A stretch of DNA of 64,000 bases from DATMNR01 sp963702765 (GTDB lineage Bacteria; Chloroflexota; Ktedonobacteria; Ktedonobacterales; Ktedonobacteraceae): assembly GCA_963702765.1 (NCBI GenBank), contig CAVPEB010000053.1:62001-126000 (forward strand), in the 5' to 3' direction. A model generated the notes under the pieces. The model was not told the DNA's origin. It did no database searches and worked only from the letters and a program-made list of their open reading frames with translations. This document shows positions 7,570 through 16,704 of the stretch, one piece after another; the stretch's first letter is position 1, and every line of letters starts with the position of its first letter. The translations under genes and the position numbers were made by a program.

Positions 7570-10500
7570 ATGAAAATGCCCCATAAAATTCTGATGCTGG
7601 GAGCGGGTGCCCTCAAGATCGGACAATCTGGCGAGTTCGACTACTCCGGCTCTCAAGCTCTCAAGGCCTTGCGCGAAGAGGGCATCCAGACCATTTTGAT
7701 CAATCCTAATATTGCCACCATTCAGACCTCGAAGCTGCTGGCCGACGTGATCTATTATTTGCCTGTAACGCCCTTTTTCGTCGAAAAGATTATCGCGAAG
7801 GAACGTCCCGATGGAATTCTGCTCTCCTTCGGTGGGCAGACCGCGCTCAACTGTGGCATCGCACTTTACCAATACGGTGTGTTGGAAAAGTACAATGTGC
7901 GCGTCCTGGGAACGCCTGTCTCTGCCATCATGCTAACAGAGAACCGGCAGGATTTCGCGCAGCACCTGCATTCTATCGACATCCCTACTCCGCAGAGCCA
8001 CAGCGCAGGATCGCTTGAGGATGCTCTGCACATTGGAAAGGAAATTGGCTTTCCGGTGATGATGCGCGCTGGTTTCTCGCTGGGTGGTCAGGGTTCGGGT
8101 ATCGCTTCCTCTATCGAAGAATTGCGACATATTGTGACCGGTGCGTTAGCCTTTGCGCCCCAAGTTTTGATCGAGCAATATCTACATCATTATAAAGAAG
8201 TCGAATATGAAGTAGTGCGTGACAGGTACGACAATTGCATCACCGTCTGTAATATGGAGAATATGGACCCTCTGGGCATTCACACTGGCGAGTCGATTGT
8301 GATTGCGCCAAGTCAGACTCTCACCAACAGCGAATATCATACGCTGCGAGCTGCCTCGTTAGCCATCGTAAGAAGCCTCGATATCGTTGGGGAATGCAAT
8401 GTGCAGTTCGCTCTTGATCCCCGGACATCCGCCTTTTATGTCATTGAAGTAAATGCACGCCTCTCACGCAGTTCCGCACTGGCCAGCAAAGCTACTGGTT
8501 ATCCCCTTGCCTTTATCGCTGCCAAACTCTCGCTTGGCTATAGCCTGACCGAACTGACCAACCGTGTGACGGGTGTGACACGTGCCTGCTTTGAGCCGAG
8601 CCTGGACTATGTGGTGGTGAAGATCCCGCGCTGGGATCTGGGGAAGTTCAAGGATGTGGACGAAACTATCGGCACGGGCATGAAGTCTGTCGGTGAGGTG
8701 ATGGGTATCGGCCGTACCTTTGAGGAAGCGTATCAAAAAGCCATCCGCATGCTTGATCTGGATTTTGAAGGTGCAACGTCTGAGAATATTTTCTCCAAAA
8801 ACGAGACTGTGGCCGAAAATATCACCCGCTATCTATATAAGCCCACACCAAAACGCATTTTCGCGCTTGCATTAGCAATGCGTCAGGGTATTAAGCTGGA
8901 TCATATCTCTGCAATTACCGGCATTGACCCCTGGTTTTTGCAACGCATCAAGCACATCGTTGATATTGAGCAAGCGCTGTTCGATGACCGGCATCTTTCG
9001 GCAGAGAGGCTGTCGGCCCTAAAACAGATGGGCGTTTCAGATAACCGCATCGGTGAACTGGTCGGCAAGACAGGGTTGGATATACGCACACTTCGCAAAA
9101 CTCTCGGCGTCACTCCCTCTGTCTTCCAGATCGATACATTGGCGGCTGAGTTCCCCTCGGAAACCAACTACCTGTATATAACCTATAATGGGCAGCATCA
9201 CGATATCGCTCCATTAGGTGACAAGGGTATCGTTATTCTTGGTTCCGGCCCATATCGTATCGGTTCATCCGTAGAGTTTGATTGGACCAGTGTTAGCGCG
9301 GTCGAGGCACTCAAAAAATATCACAAGCATTCAATTGTGATTAACTGCAATCCTGAAACCGTCTCGACTGACTATGATACTTCGGACCGCCTCTACTTTG
9401 AAGAACTAACCTTTGAACGTATCGCGGATATCTACGAGTTTGAAACTCCATATGGTGTGATTGTCTCGGTCGGCGGGCAGACACCTAATAATCGCGCAAA
9501 AGCACTGGAGAAGTACGGTTTCAGGCTACTGGGTACCGATGCCGAGCACATCGACCAGGCGGAAGATCGCAACAAATTTTCTGTGCTGCTCGACAAACTC
9601 AGCATAAAACAGCCGGAGTGGAAATGCCTGGTCACCCCGGCGGAAATGAATGAGTTCGTTGAAGAAGTTGGATACCCGGTGCTGGTGCGTCCATCGTATG
9701 TACTTTCGGGCAGCGCCATGAAGATTTGTTACATACCGGAAGAACTGGAACAATATACACGGGAAGCCGCGGCTGTCTCCCCTGAATATCCAGTAACTGT
9801 CTCCAAGTTCTTTGAAAAGGTCAAAGAGATCGAACTGGATGCAGTGGCCCAGCGAGGTGAATTCAAAGCCTTTGTCATCTCAGAACATATCGAAAATGCC
9901 GGGGTACACTCTGGAGATGCTACGATTGTTTTACCACCAAATTCAATTAATGAAGAGACACAACGGAACATTGTTGCAGCAGGGGGCGCTATTGCGAAAG
10001 CGTTGGAGATTACTGGCCCGTTTAATATCCAATTTCTTGCTAGAGATAACCAGGTCTATGTTATCGAGGTGAATCTGAGAGCATCACGTACTTTTCCGTT
10101 TATCTCGAAAGTAACCGGAGTGAACTTTATCGAACTCTTTGTAGATGCTCTCTTTACTGATGATATTGCGGCTGTGACGGTGCCATATCCCACGTTTACC
10201 GCCGTGAAAGTGCCGCAGTTCTCGTTTTCTCGATTGTCGGGTGCTGATCCAATTTTGCGTGTAGAGATGTCTTCAACAGGCGAAGTAGCCTGCTTCGGAG
10301 AAGATGTAGAGGAGGCGTACCTCAAAGCAATTATTGCAACAGGGGGTAAAATACCCAGGAAAGGTATTTTTATCAGCCTGGGAGGAGAGGAAAAAAAGGT
10401 CAAATTTCTCGAGAGTGCCCGGTTATTGAGTACACTAGATATTCCTCTGTATGCAACCGAAAAGACTAGTGCCTTTTTACAGAACAACGGGATTGTGGCA

Positions 10501-10758
10501 ACAATGCTCTATAAAATTCATGAACAAAAGTACCCAAATATCTTGACGTATTTCCAGGATAAAAAAGTCGACTTAGCGATCAATATCGTCGATGCGTATA
10601 TCAAAAAGGAAGTCGATGATGACTATGCCATGCGCCGGTACGCTATTGACCACAATATATTTCTGTTTACTAAAATCAAGCAGGCACGGCTATTTGTCAA
10701 GGCTATTGTAGAAAAAGACCTGGAGACTATCCCGGTTAAAGCGTGGAATGAGTACTAG
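7570..10758 (+). CDS. carB: Carbamoyl-phosphate synthase large subunit
   Basis: The 1062-residue protein has the usual two tandem ATP-grasp halves (about 1-400 and 545-930), an oligomerisation domain between them and a C-terminal MGS-like allosteric domain. 'GGQTALNCG' and 'VGGQTPNNRAK' mark the equivalent parts of the two halves, and 'FVIEVNARLSRSSALASKATG'-type blocks occur in each (given here approximately). It makes carbamoyl phosphate from bicarbonate, ammonia and two ATP for pyrimidines and arginine. No arginine genes are adjacent except argS at 19.8 kb. Confidence 0.96.
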   Translation: MKMPHKILMLGAGALKIGQSGEFDYSGSQALKALREEGIQTILINPNIATIQTSKLLADVIYYLPVTPFFVEKIIAKERPDGILLSFGGQTALNCGIALYQYGVLEKYNVRVLGTPVSAIMLTENRQDFAQHLHSIDIPTPQSHSAGSLEDALHIGKEIGFPVMMRAGFSLGGQGSGIASSIEELRHIVTGALAFAPQVLIEQYLHHYKEVEYEVVRDRYDNCITVCNMENMDPLGIHTGESIVIAPSQTLTNSEYHTLRAASLAIVRSLDIVGECNVQFALDPRTSAFYVIEVNARLSRSSALASKATGYPLAFIAAKLSLGYSLTELTNRVTGVTRACFEPSLDYVVVKIPRWDLGKFKDVDETIGTGMKSVGEVMGIGRTFEEAYQKAIRMLDLDFEGATSENIFSKNETVAENITRYLYKPTPKRIFALALAMRQGIKLDHISAITGIDPWFLQRIKHIVDIEQALFDDRHLSAERLSALKQMGVSDNRIGELVGKTGLDIRTLRKTLGVTPSVFQIDTLAAEFPSETNYLYITYNGQHHDIAPLGDKGIVILGSGPYRIGSSVEFDWTSVSAVEALKKYHKHSIVINCNPETVSTDYDTSDRLYFEELTFERIADIYEFETPYGVIVSVGGQTPNNRAKALEKYGFRLLGTDAEHIDQAEDRNKFSVLLDKLSIKQPEWKCLVTPAEMNEFVEEVGYPVLVRPSYVLSGSAMKICYIPEELEQYTREAAAVSPEYPVTVSKFFEKVKEIELDAVAQRGEFKAFVISEHIENAGVHSGDATIVLPPNSINEETQRNIVAAGGAIAKALEITGPFNIQFLARDNQVYVIEVNLRASRTFPFISKVTGVNFIELFVDALFTDDIAAVTVPYPTFTAVKVPQFSFSRLSGADPILRVEMSSTGEVACFGEDVEEAYLKAIIATGGKIPRKGIFISLGGEEKKVKFLESARLLSTLDIPLYATEKTSAFLQNNGIVATMLYKIHEQKYPNILTYFQDKKVDLAINIVDAYIKKEVDDDYAMRRYAIDHNIFLFTKIKQARLFVKAIVEKDLETIPVKAWNEY

Positions 10759-10789
10759 CGTACTGCATGCATGTTAAGGGGAGTTTTGT

Positions 10790-12448
10790 ATGACATCACC
10801 ATCTGTTCAAATATTGAATACAGATATCTTGATTATTGGTTCTGGCGGGTCGGGGCTTCGCGCGGCCATTGCTGCTGTTGGAAAAGGAGCTAGAGTATTA
10901 ATTGTAGCCAAAGAATACTTGAGAGAGGCTCACACTGGATGGGCAATGGGAGGAGTGAATGTAGCTATGAAGGCTCCTGCAACACCGCAGCAGCACTTTG
11001 AAGATACTATCAAAGGAGGCTGGTACATCAATAACTATAAACTTGCAAGAATATTTGCAGAAGAAATGCCAGATCGTATCTTTGATCTCGAGTCTTATGG
11101 AGTAAGGTTTGATCGTTTACCCGATGGTTCGTATTTGACATGGGCAAGCGGGAAACAATCCGCACCCTTGAACTTGTGTGCCGGTGACTATACCGGACGT
11201 GAAATGATGCAGGGATTGCTGGCAGAAGTTGAACGGCTACGCATTCCATATTTGGAATACCACTACGTTACGAAACTATTGAAACAGGGCGACAGAGTTG
11301 TTGGTGCCTTTCTTATAGATAGAAATGCAATGCAGTACAAAGTGGTACAGGCAAAGGCAACAATTGTGGCGACAGGTGGAGGCGGGAATATGTACCAGAT
11401 TAATACTAATGCACCTAGCAACACCGGAGAAGGCTATGCGTGGGGGCTGGATGTGGGCGCGAAACTGGTTGATATGGAGATGATCCAGTTCCACCCAACT
11501 GGGATGGCGTATCCGCCGGAAAAGCTTGGAATGCTCGTCACGGAAAAGGTGCGAGGAAATGGTGGAATCCTCAAAAACAGGTTGGGCGAGCGTTTCATGG
11601 TACGCTATCAACCCGAACGCCTTGAATTGGCCGGGCGCGATGAGGTAACAAGAGCGATTTATCAGGAGATTCAAGATGGGAGAGGAACAGAACATGGAGC
11701 AGTCTACCTGGATATAACGCACTGGGAGGAGGGGAAAGCTGAAAAACTCGTTCCAGATGTCTTTGCCGCACATATGGAAGTTGGTATTGATATCCGCAAA
11801 CAGATGATGGAGGTCACTCCTTCCATGCATCATATGATGGGTGGCTACGTTATCAATGAATGGGGCGAAACAAATGTAGATGGACTCTATGCGGTTGGTG
11901 AAGTGACTACAAGCGTTCATGGAGCAAATCGCCTGGGTGGCAATTCACTGTCGGAAGGTCAGGTCTTTGGTAGGCGGGCTGGTTTACGTACAGCAGAATA
12001 TGCCAAAAGCTATCCAGCTCCACAAATTATACAGGTCCTTGTCGATAAAGAGGTTGATCGTGTAGAAACATTTCTCCACAGAAAGAGTGGTGTGAGAGCT
12101 TTTACTATTTTGAATAAAATTAAGACCATAATGTGGAATAATGTTGGCATCATTAGAGATACTGAGAAGTTATTGATTGCTCAGCAAGAGATAAAAAGGT
12201 TACAGGATGAGTCGCATGCATTGTATGCAGAGGAGGCCACCCAGCAGCAGGCCTGCCTGGAAGTGCAAGATATGCTGAAGACAGCAGAGGTAATCATTCT
12301 TTCTGCGCTAGAGCGAAAAGAAAGCCGCGGTGCGCATTATCGCGCGGATTATCCGCAAATGAAAACGGAGTGGGAGAAAAATATCCGTGTGTATAAAGAT
12401 AATGAGGGGAAGCTGATCACGAAGATTATTTCTCCTGTAAACGAGTAG
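10790..12448 (+). CDS. SdhA/FrdA/NadB-family flavoprotein in the pyr operon
   Basis: The 552-residue protein is an FAD-dependent C-C oxidoreductase of the succinate dehydrogenase/fumarate reductase flavoprotein family. Visible are the dinucleotide fold 'IIGSGGSGLRAAIAA', 'AHTGWAMGGVNVA' with the His that carries covalent FAD in SdhA/FrdA, 'QFHPTGMAYPP', the 'GRDEVTR' proton-relay segment, 'HHMMGG', 'HGANRLGGNSLSEG', and the C-terminal 'RGAHYRADYP'. Substrate and catalytic residues are therefore kept. It sits between carB and pyrC, exactly where pyrD would be expected, and has no iron-sulfur or cytochrome partner genes. It could be a fumarate reductase, an L-aspartate oxidase relative, or an alternative dihydroorotate-oxidising enzyme; the last is inference from context. 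Confidence 0.85.
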   Translation: MTSPSVQILNTDILIIGSGGSGLRAAIAAVGKGARVLIVAKEYLREAHTGWAMGGVNVAMKAPATPQQHFEDTIKGGWYINNYKLARIFAEEMPDRIFDLESYGVRFDRLPDGSYLTWASGKQSAPLNLCAGDYTGREMMQGLLAEVERLRIPYLEYHYVTKLLKQGDRVVGAFLIDRNAMQYKVVQAKATIVATGGGGNMYQINTNAPSNTGEGYAWGLDVGAKLVDMEMIQFHPTGMAYPPEKLGMLVTEKVRGNGGILKNRLGERFMVRYQPERLELAGRDEVTRAIYQEIQDGRGTEHGAVYLDITHWEEGKAEKLVPDVFAAHMEVGIDIRKQMMEVTPSMHHMMGGYVINEWGETNVDGLYAVGEVTTSVHGANRLGGNSLSEGQVFGRRAGLRTAEYAKSYPAPQIIQVLVDKEVDRVETFLHRKSGVRAFTILNKIKTIMWNNVGIIRDTEKLLIAQQEIKRLQDESHALYAEEATQQQACLEVQDMLKTAEVIILSALERKESRGAHYRADYPQMKTEWEKNIRVYKDNEGKLITKIISPVNE

Positions 12449-12452
12449 TTAT

Positions 12453-13850
12453 GTGAGTGGGTTCAACATGTCTTCAACACTCATCGGATCCATTGTAGTG
12501 CCTGATGGCATTATTCAGGGAACTATTCACATTGCGGATGGGAAAATTCAGAGCATCACAGAAGGTTTCCCTGCAGATGTGGAGGATACGCTCGATTTTC
12601 GTGGTAGCTATCTGCTTCCAGGGTTAATCGAGGTGCACGGCCATTTACGTGAACCAGGTCTTGAATACAAGGAAGACATTCCCCACGGAACACGGGCAGG
12701 ACTTGCAGGCGGCTACACCACTGTTTTCGATATGCCAAATGTCAGGCCACCAACTACGACTGTTGCTCTCGTTGAAGATCAGATTAAACGGTATACTGGG
12801 AGGTCCTATACTGATTTTGCGATCAATATGGGTACGTCTGTTGAAGACATTAATGAATTGAAAATGATTGATAAAAACCTGATTACAGGAGTAAAGATCT
12901 TTACCGCAGGACATGCTACTACGCCAACGACTATCACACGATTGAATGATATCGCGCGAATATTTGAGATTCTGGGCGAAAGACGTATCATGGCTTTGCT
13001 CCACGCAGAAAATCAGGAACTCGTTGACTATTTTACGTATAAGTATCGTGATGTGATGAAAAGAAGTGACCCACAAGCATGGAGTGAATCCAGAAACAAC
13101 TCAGTAGTACTGACATCCGCACTTGAAATGATAGCATTGGCGAAACAGTTTGGTGTGAAGCTCTACCTGCTGCATTTATCTACACTGGACGAATTTGCTG
13201 CTGTCGAATTTGGCAGGAATATTGGTGTAGATGTCTACGGTGAGATAGCTGCCTATCAACTCGCTTTTAACATTGACGATTATCAGACATATGGCAATCT
13301 TATCAATGTAGCACCAGCGCTTCGTTCTCCAGAAGAGCAAAAGAAGCTCTGGCAACTTCTACGTGCCGGTAAAATCGACGTGGTAATTTCTGAACACACT
13401 CCGCATGCACTGACTGAGAAACAGCAAGAGAATGTCTGGAAAGTGGCATCAGGTATGCCTGGTATTCAGGAGACTCTTCCTACGCTCATCAGCAACTGGG
13501 TCAAACAATTTGGCAAACATACTCTTGAAGAGGGAATTGTTCGTATCGCTCGGGTCACCTCGCTGAATATAGCAACAATTTTTGGATTTGAACAAAAAGG
13601 TTCACTGAAAGTTGGAAAAGATGCCGATATTGTGGTTGTTGATACCACCCAGGTGTGGAAAGTGAAAAAAGAAGATCTCTTCACCAAAAATCAATGGTCC
13701 GCATACGAGGGAATGGAACTGATTGGCAGACCCCTAGCAACGTTCCTACGAGGAAATCTGGTCTATCAAGAGGGAAAAGTAATTGGAGACCCTCAGGGGA
13801 AATGGCTTGTAAGAAGTTCAAATGAGATAAATGAAAGGAGGCACAGGTGA
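12453..13850 (+). CDS. pyrC: Dihydroorotase
   Basis: The 465-residue amidohydrolase closes carbamoyl-aspartate to dihydroorotate. The metal motif reads 'EVHGHLREPGLEYKED', followed by a possible carboxylated Lys in 'GVKIFTAG', histidines in 'LLHAENQE' and 'LYLLHLSTLD', and 'VISEHTPHALTEK' plus 'SGMPGIQETLPTLI'. The residue normally Asp before HxPH is Glu here, and Asp before HxH is also Glu. The start is uncertain: GTG 12453 or ATG 12468, which has GAGTGGG upstream. The last 4 bp overlap pyrE (GTGA), implying coupling. Confidence 0.88.
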   Translation: MSGFNMSSTLIGSIVVPDGIIQGTIHIADGKIQSITEGFPADVEDTLDFRGSYLLPGLIEVHGHLREPGLEYKEDIPHGTRAGLAGGYTTVFDMPNVRPPTTTVALVEDQIKRYTGRSYTDFAINMGTSVEDINELKMIDKNLITGVKIFTAGHATTPTTITRLNDIARIFEILGERRIMALLHAENQELVDYFTYKYRDVMKRSDPQAWSESRNNSVVLTSALEMIALAKQFGVKLYLLHLSTLDEFAAVEFGRNIGVDVYGEIAAYQLAFNIDDYQTYGNLINVAPALRSPEEQKKLWQLLRAGKIDVVISEHTPHALTEKQQENVWKVASGMPGIQETLPTLISNWVKQFGKHTLEEGIVRIARVTSLNIATIFGFEQKGSLKVGKDADIVVVDTTQVWKVKKEDLFTKNQWSAYEGMELIGRPLATFLRGNLVYQEGKVIGDPQGKWLVRSSNEINERRHR

Positions 13851-14497
13851 ACGACCCAAAAATAATGCAGATGTTTACTGATATTGGTGCTATTATCAGC
13901 GATAGTCATTTCGTCTATAGCTCCGGACGGCATAGCTCTGTCTATATTAACAAGGATGCACTATACCTGCATACGAAGACGATTTCATGGCTGTGCCAGT
14001 TAATGGCACAGCCATATGATGCCAACCGGGTCGACGTTGTTGTTGGTCCGGTTTTAGGGGGTATTGTCCTTTCGCAGTGGGTCGCACACCATCTGAATGC
14101 CACCCGTTCATCTGGTGAAACACTGGCTGTTTATGCTGAGAAAAGTGCAGATAGTGCTGGTTTCATTAACAAACAATTCTTTTTCAGTCGTGGTTATGAT
14201 AAGTATATTGCTGGGAAAAATATTCTGGTCGTTGAAGATGTGTTGACGACAGGAGGCTCTGCTCGCCAGGTCATCGAGCTTGTGCGTCAACATGGTGGGA
14301 ACGTTATTGGTTTGAGCGCACTCTGCAATCGTGGTAATGTGCAATCTGAAGAAGTAGGGAATGTAACAATTCAAACACTGGTAATAATAAGCCTTAAAAC
14401 CTATACGGCGGAAGCTTGTCCTTTCTGTAAGCAACAATTACCGATCAACATGGAATTAGGTAAAGGTAGGATGTTTTTAGCGGGACGAGAAAAATAA
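13847..14497 (+). CDS. pyrE: Orotate phosphoribosyltransferase
   Basis: The 216-residue protein starts with GTG overlapping the pyrC stop, with a strong AAAGGAGG site. 'YSSGRHSSVYINKDAL' lies near the N-terminus, and the PRPP-binding loop is 'NILVVEDVLTTGGSARQ'. It transfers phosphoribose to orotate to form OMP. The presence of pyrE implies that orotate is made by some route in this cell although no pyrD is visible here. Confidence 0.93.
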   Translation: MNDPKIMQMFTDIGAIISDSHFVYSSGRHSSVYINKDALYLHTKTISWLCQLMAQPYDANRVDVVVGPVLGGIVLSQWVAHHLNATRSSGETLAVYAEKSADSAGFINKQFFFSRGYDKYIAGKNILVVEDVLTTGGSARQVIELVRQHGGNVIGLSALCNRGNVQSEEVGNVTIQTLVIISLKTYTAEACPFCKQQLPINMELGKGRMFLAGREK

Positions 14498-14498
14498 C

Positions 14499-15332
14499 AT
14501 GACGACATTCATTAAGAAGCTCGAGCAGTGTTGGCAAAAGGATAACTTAGTGTGTGTAGGCCTGGATCCTGATTTCGATCAACTTCCCACCATCGTGAAA
14601 AATCAACGATCAGTTGAAGAGGCCATATTTACCTTCAACCAGGATATTATTGATGCCACGTATGATCTCGTCTGTGCATTCAAACCTAATGCAGCCTTTT
14701 ATGAAGCACAGGGAGATGCAGGGTTTCGAGCACTCATGAGAACCGCAAGCTATATCAGAGAAACCTATGCCCATATTCCCATTATCCTGGATGCAAAGCG
14801 AGCCGATATCGGCAATACCAACCTTGGATATGTACAAGCAGCCTTTGACATCATAGGAGTTGATGCGATTACTGTACATCCCTATCTCGGCAAGGAGGCA
14901 CTTGCTTCTTTTCTTGCCCGCAAAGAGAAAGGCATAATTGTTTTAGCCAAAACATCAAATCTGGGCGCTGGTGAATTTCAAGACCTACCTGTAGGTGAAT
15001 CACAAGAACCCCTCTACCAGGCAGTAGCACGCCATGTGGAGAAAACATGGAACACCAATGGGAATTGCGCACTCGTCGTTGGAGCAACCTATCCAGAAGA
15101 TCTGAAGAAAGTACGATCTATTGTTGGGGATATGCCCATATTGATCCCTGGCATTGGAACACAGGGTGCTGAAGTAGCCGCGACCGTGATTGCCGGAAAG
15201 GATAGTCGAGGCTGGGGGATGATTATTAACTCTTCTCGTGGTATCATCTTTTCATCTAGAGGAAATGATTTTGCGATGTGTGCCAGAAAAGCAACCGAGC
15301 AGTTGAGAGAGGACGTTAATAAATATAGGTGA
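14499..15332 (+). CDS. pyrF: Orotidine 5'-phosphate decarboxylase (type 2)
   Basis: The 277-residue TIM-barrel enzyme decarboxylates OMP to UMP. The catalytic segment 'ILDAKRADIGNTNLGY' is the longer type-2 form, and 'CVGLDPDFDQLP' and 'LIPGIGTQGAEV' are also family blocks. It starts 1 bp after pyrE and ends the operon. No strong terminator follows; only a small GGT/ACC hairpin is seen at about 15328. Confidence 0.94.
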   Translation: MTTFIKKLEQCWQKDNLVCVGLDPDFDQLPTIVKNQRSVEEAIFTFNQDIIDATYDLVCAFKPNAAFYEAQGDAGFRALMRTASYIRETYAHIPIILDAKRADIGNTNLGYVQAAFDIIGVDAITVHPYLGKEALASFLARKEKGIIVLAKTSNLGAGEFQDLPVGESQEPLYQAVARHVEKTWNTNGNCALVVGATYPEDLKKVRSIVGDMPILIPGIGTQGAEVAATVIAGKDSRGWGMIINSSRGIIFSSRGNDFAMCARKATEQLREDVNKYR

Positions 15333-15390
15333 TTTACCTTTAGTATGAATGATGCTACAGAACTTTGGACGTTAGGTTAAACATTACTCT

Positions 15391-16233
15391 TCAATGTGTA
15401 ATTGTAGGTTGGTATTTATCAGCTCGCTTCTTAATCAAACCAAAATCTGTGCAGTACTTTTTAGTCTTCTGGAGATCAGTTGTAGCTTCGCCTAATTTAA
15501 ATTCCTGGTCCTCATTATACTCCACCGCCCATGCTATCTTACCTTTGTCCTCGACCATAAAGTAATCCTTTTCTATATAGTGCAAGTGCTTTGCTATGTA
15601 TACATCTACACCTATTTGACGCTGCTTTTCCAATACATCTTTAATTTCTTGTGAACCGAGATCGTTATAACTTTCCAGGAAAAAGATGCGTATTATTTTG
15701 CCACCCCGCTTAATAAACAACTCTTGATCATCTAGGACTTTTTTATCCTTCCATAAGAAAGAAAGAGGCCGACTTGTGGCCAGAAAGGTAGCCTTGGGAA
15801 AGCAAATCAGGGTGTGCCTATTATAATACTTATAGCTTTCGTGATCCTCTCTGTCAAATTTTATTGAGTTCCTCTTCACAATATCATCGAAAATCTCAGG
15901 CATTTTTTTGAGATATCTTTCTGCAAAGACTTTCCTCAAACTAAAATCAACCTGTGTGAGTGCTATACTCATATTAACTGTCAAATTGTTATTCATCTCT
16001 TGTTGTAACCCTTTCAGCACAGTAATATGTTTAAGTTGTGCTAGGGACAAGAAACTAATTGTTAGAGCTACAAATAGTAGTGTTATTGTAGGAATATGAT
16101 TTGATAGCCCCCAAGGTAATGCATTCAATAGACCAAAGAAATCTAGGACAGAAATAATTGAAGAGATGAAGGCAATTATCAGGATAATCATAACTTCATA
16201 GTAAGTCTCAATCCAGTGCATTAGCTTAGCCAT
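15391..16233 (-). CDS. Two-helix membrane protein with cytoplasmic domain, function unknown
   Basis: ATG 16233 has a clear GGAGG site, giving 280 residues; the frame is open 36 bases further upstream without a better start. Two hydrophobic helices lie at about 14-38 ('MIILIIAFISSIISVLDFFG') and 47-66, then a cytoplasmic region with a charged helix and an alpha/beta domain. 'FLATSRPLSFLW' and 'KIIRIFFLESYNDLG' vaguely recall the PLD-like fold of some membrane effector domains, but no HKD motif is present. It is convergent with pyrF and unrelated in function as far as can be seen. Confidence 0.6.
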   Translation of the reverse strand: MAKLMHWIETYYEVMIILIIAFISSIISVLDFFGLLNALPWGLSNHIPTITLLFVALTISFLSLAQLKHITVLKGLQQEMNNNLTVNMSIALTQVDFSLRKVFAERYLKKMPEIFDDIVKRNSIKFDREDHESYKYYNRHTLICFPKATFLATSRPLSFLWKDKKVLDDQELFIKRGGKIIRIFFLESYNDLGSQEIKDVLEKQRQIGVDVYIAKHLHYIEKDYFMVEDKGKIAWAVEYNEDQEFKLGEATTDLQKTKKYCTDFGLIKKRADKYQPTITH

Positions 16234-16269
16234 GACAGCCTCCAGCAAGACTAAAGAGGTTCTGTTCAC

Positions 16270-16704
16270 ATAACTAGCACTAGTGATGCTCCAAAGTGGG
16301 TAACTAGGCTAATTATCCCAAGTATTGTAGCATAAGGCTGTGAATATCGCAATTTCATATACTATCTTCTGAATAATGAATAGATAGCCAACTACAACAA
16401 TAAGTTTAGTCATAGAGCAAGTAAGTTGCAGCCTTGTTGACTCTGCAGTGGAAGATGTTTCTTTCACAGAAGTGATGAATTCGGTAGTGAACTGCTTCCG
16501 AGTTCTTTGGCTTTAATGACTGGGTGTTTATAAAGTAATGGCGGTTGCTACAGCTTTAGCTGTGTGATAGAGTAACTGAAAAGCAAGAGTGGATACCTAT
16601 TGGCTACTACATTTGAGTCCAAAGGAAGCCCGCCGTTAAAATACTGGTAGGGTGTTGCATACAGTCTTTTGCATAAAAAACGAACGAACTAAGAGGAACT
16701 ACTT
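16270..16704. other. Intergenic gap, nothing recognised
   Basis: About 435 bp between two divergent genes. No ORF with a ribosome site, no strong hairpin and no consensus promoter were recognised. It presumably holds promoters for both flanking genes. Confidence 0.5.

Noticed and set aside
10790..12448. Simple succinate dehydrogenase operon
   Set aside because: No sdhB, sdhC or sdhD genes are adjacent and both neighbours are pyrimidine genes.
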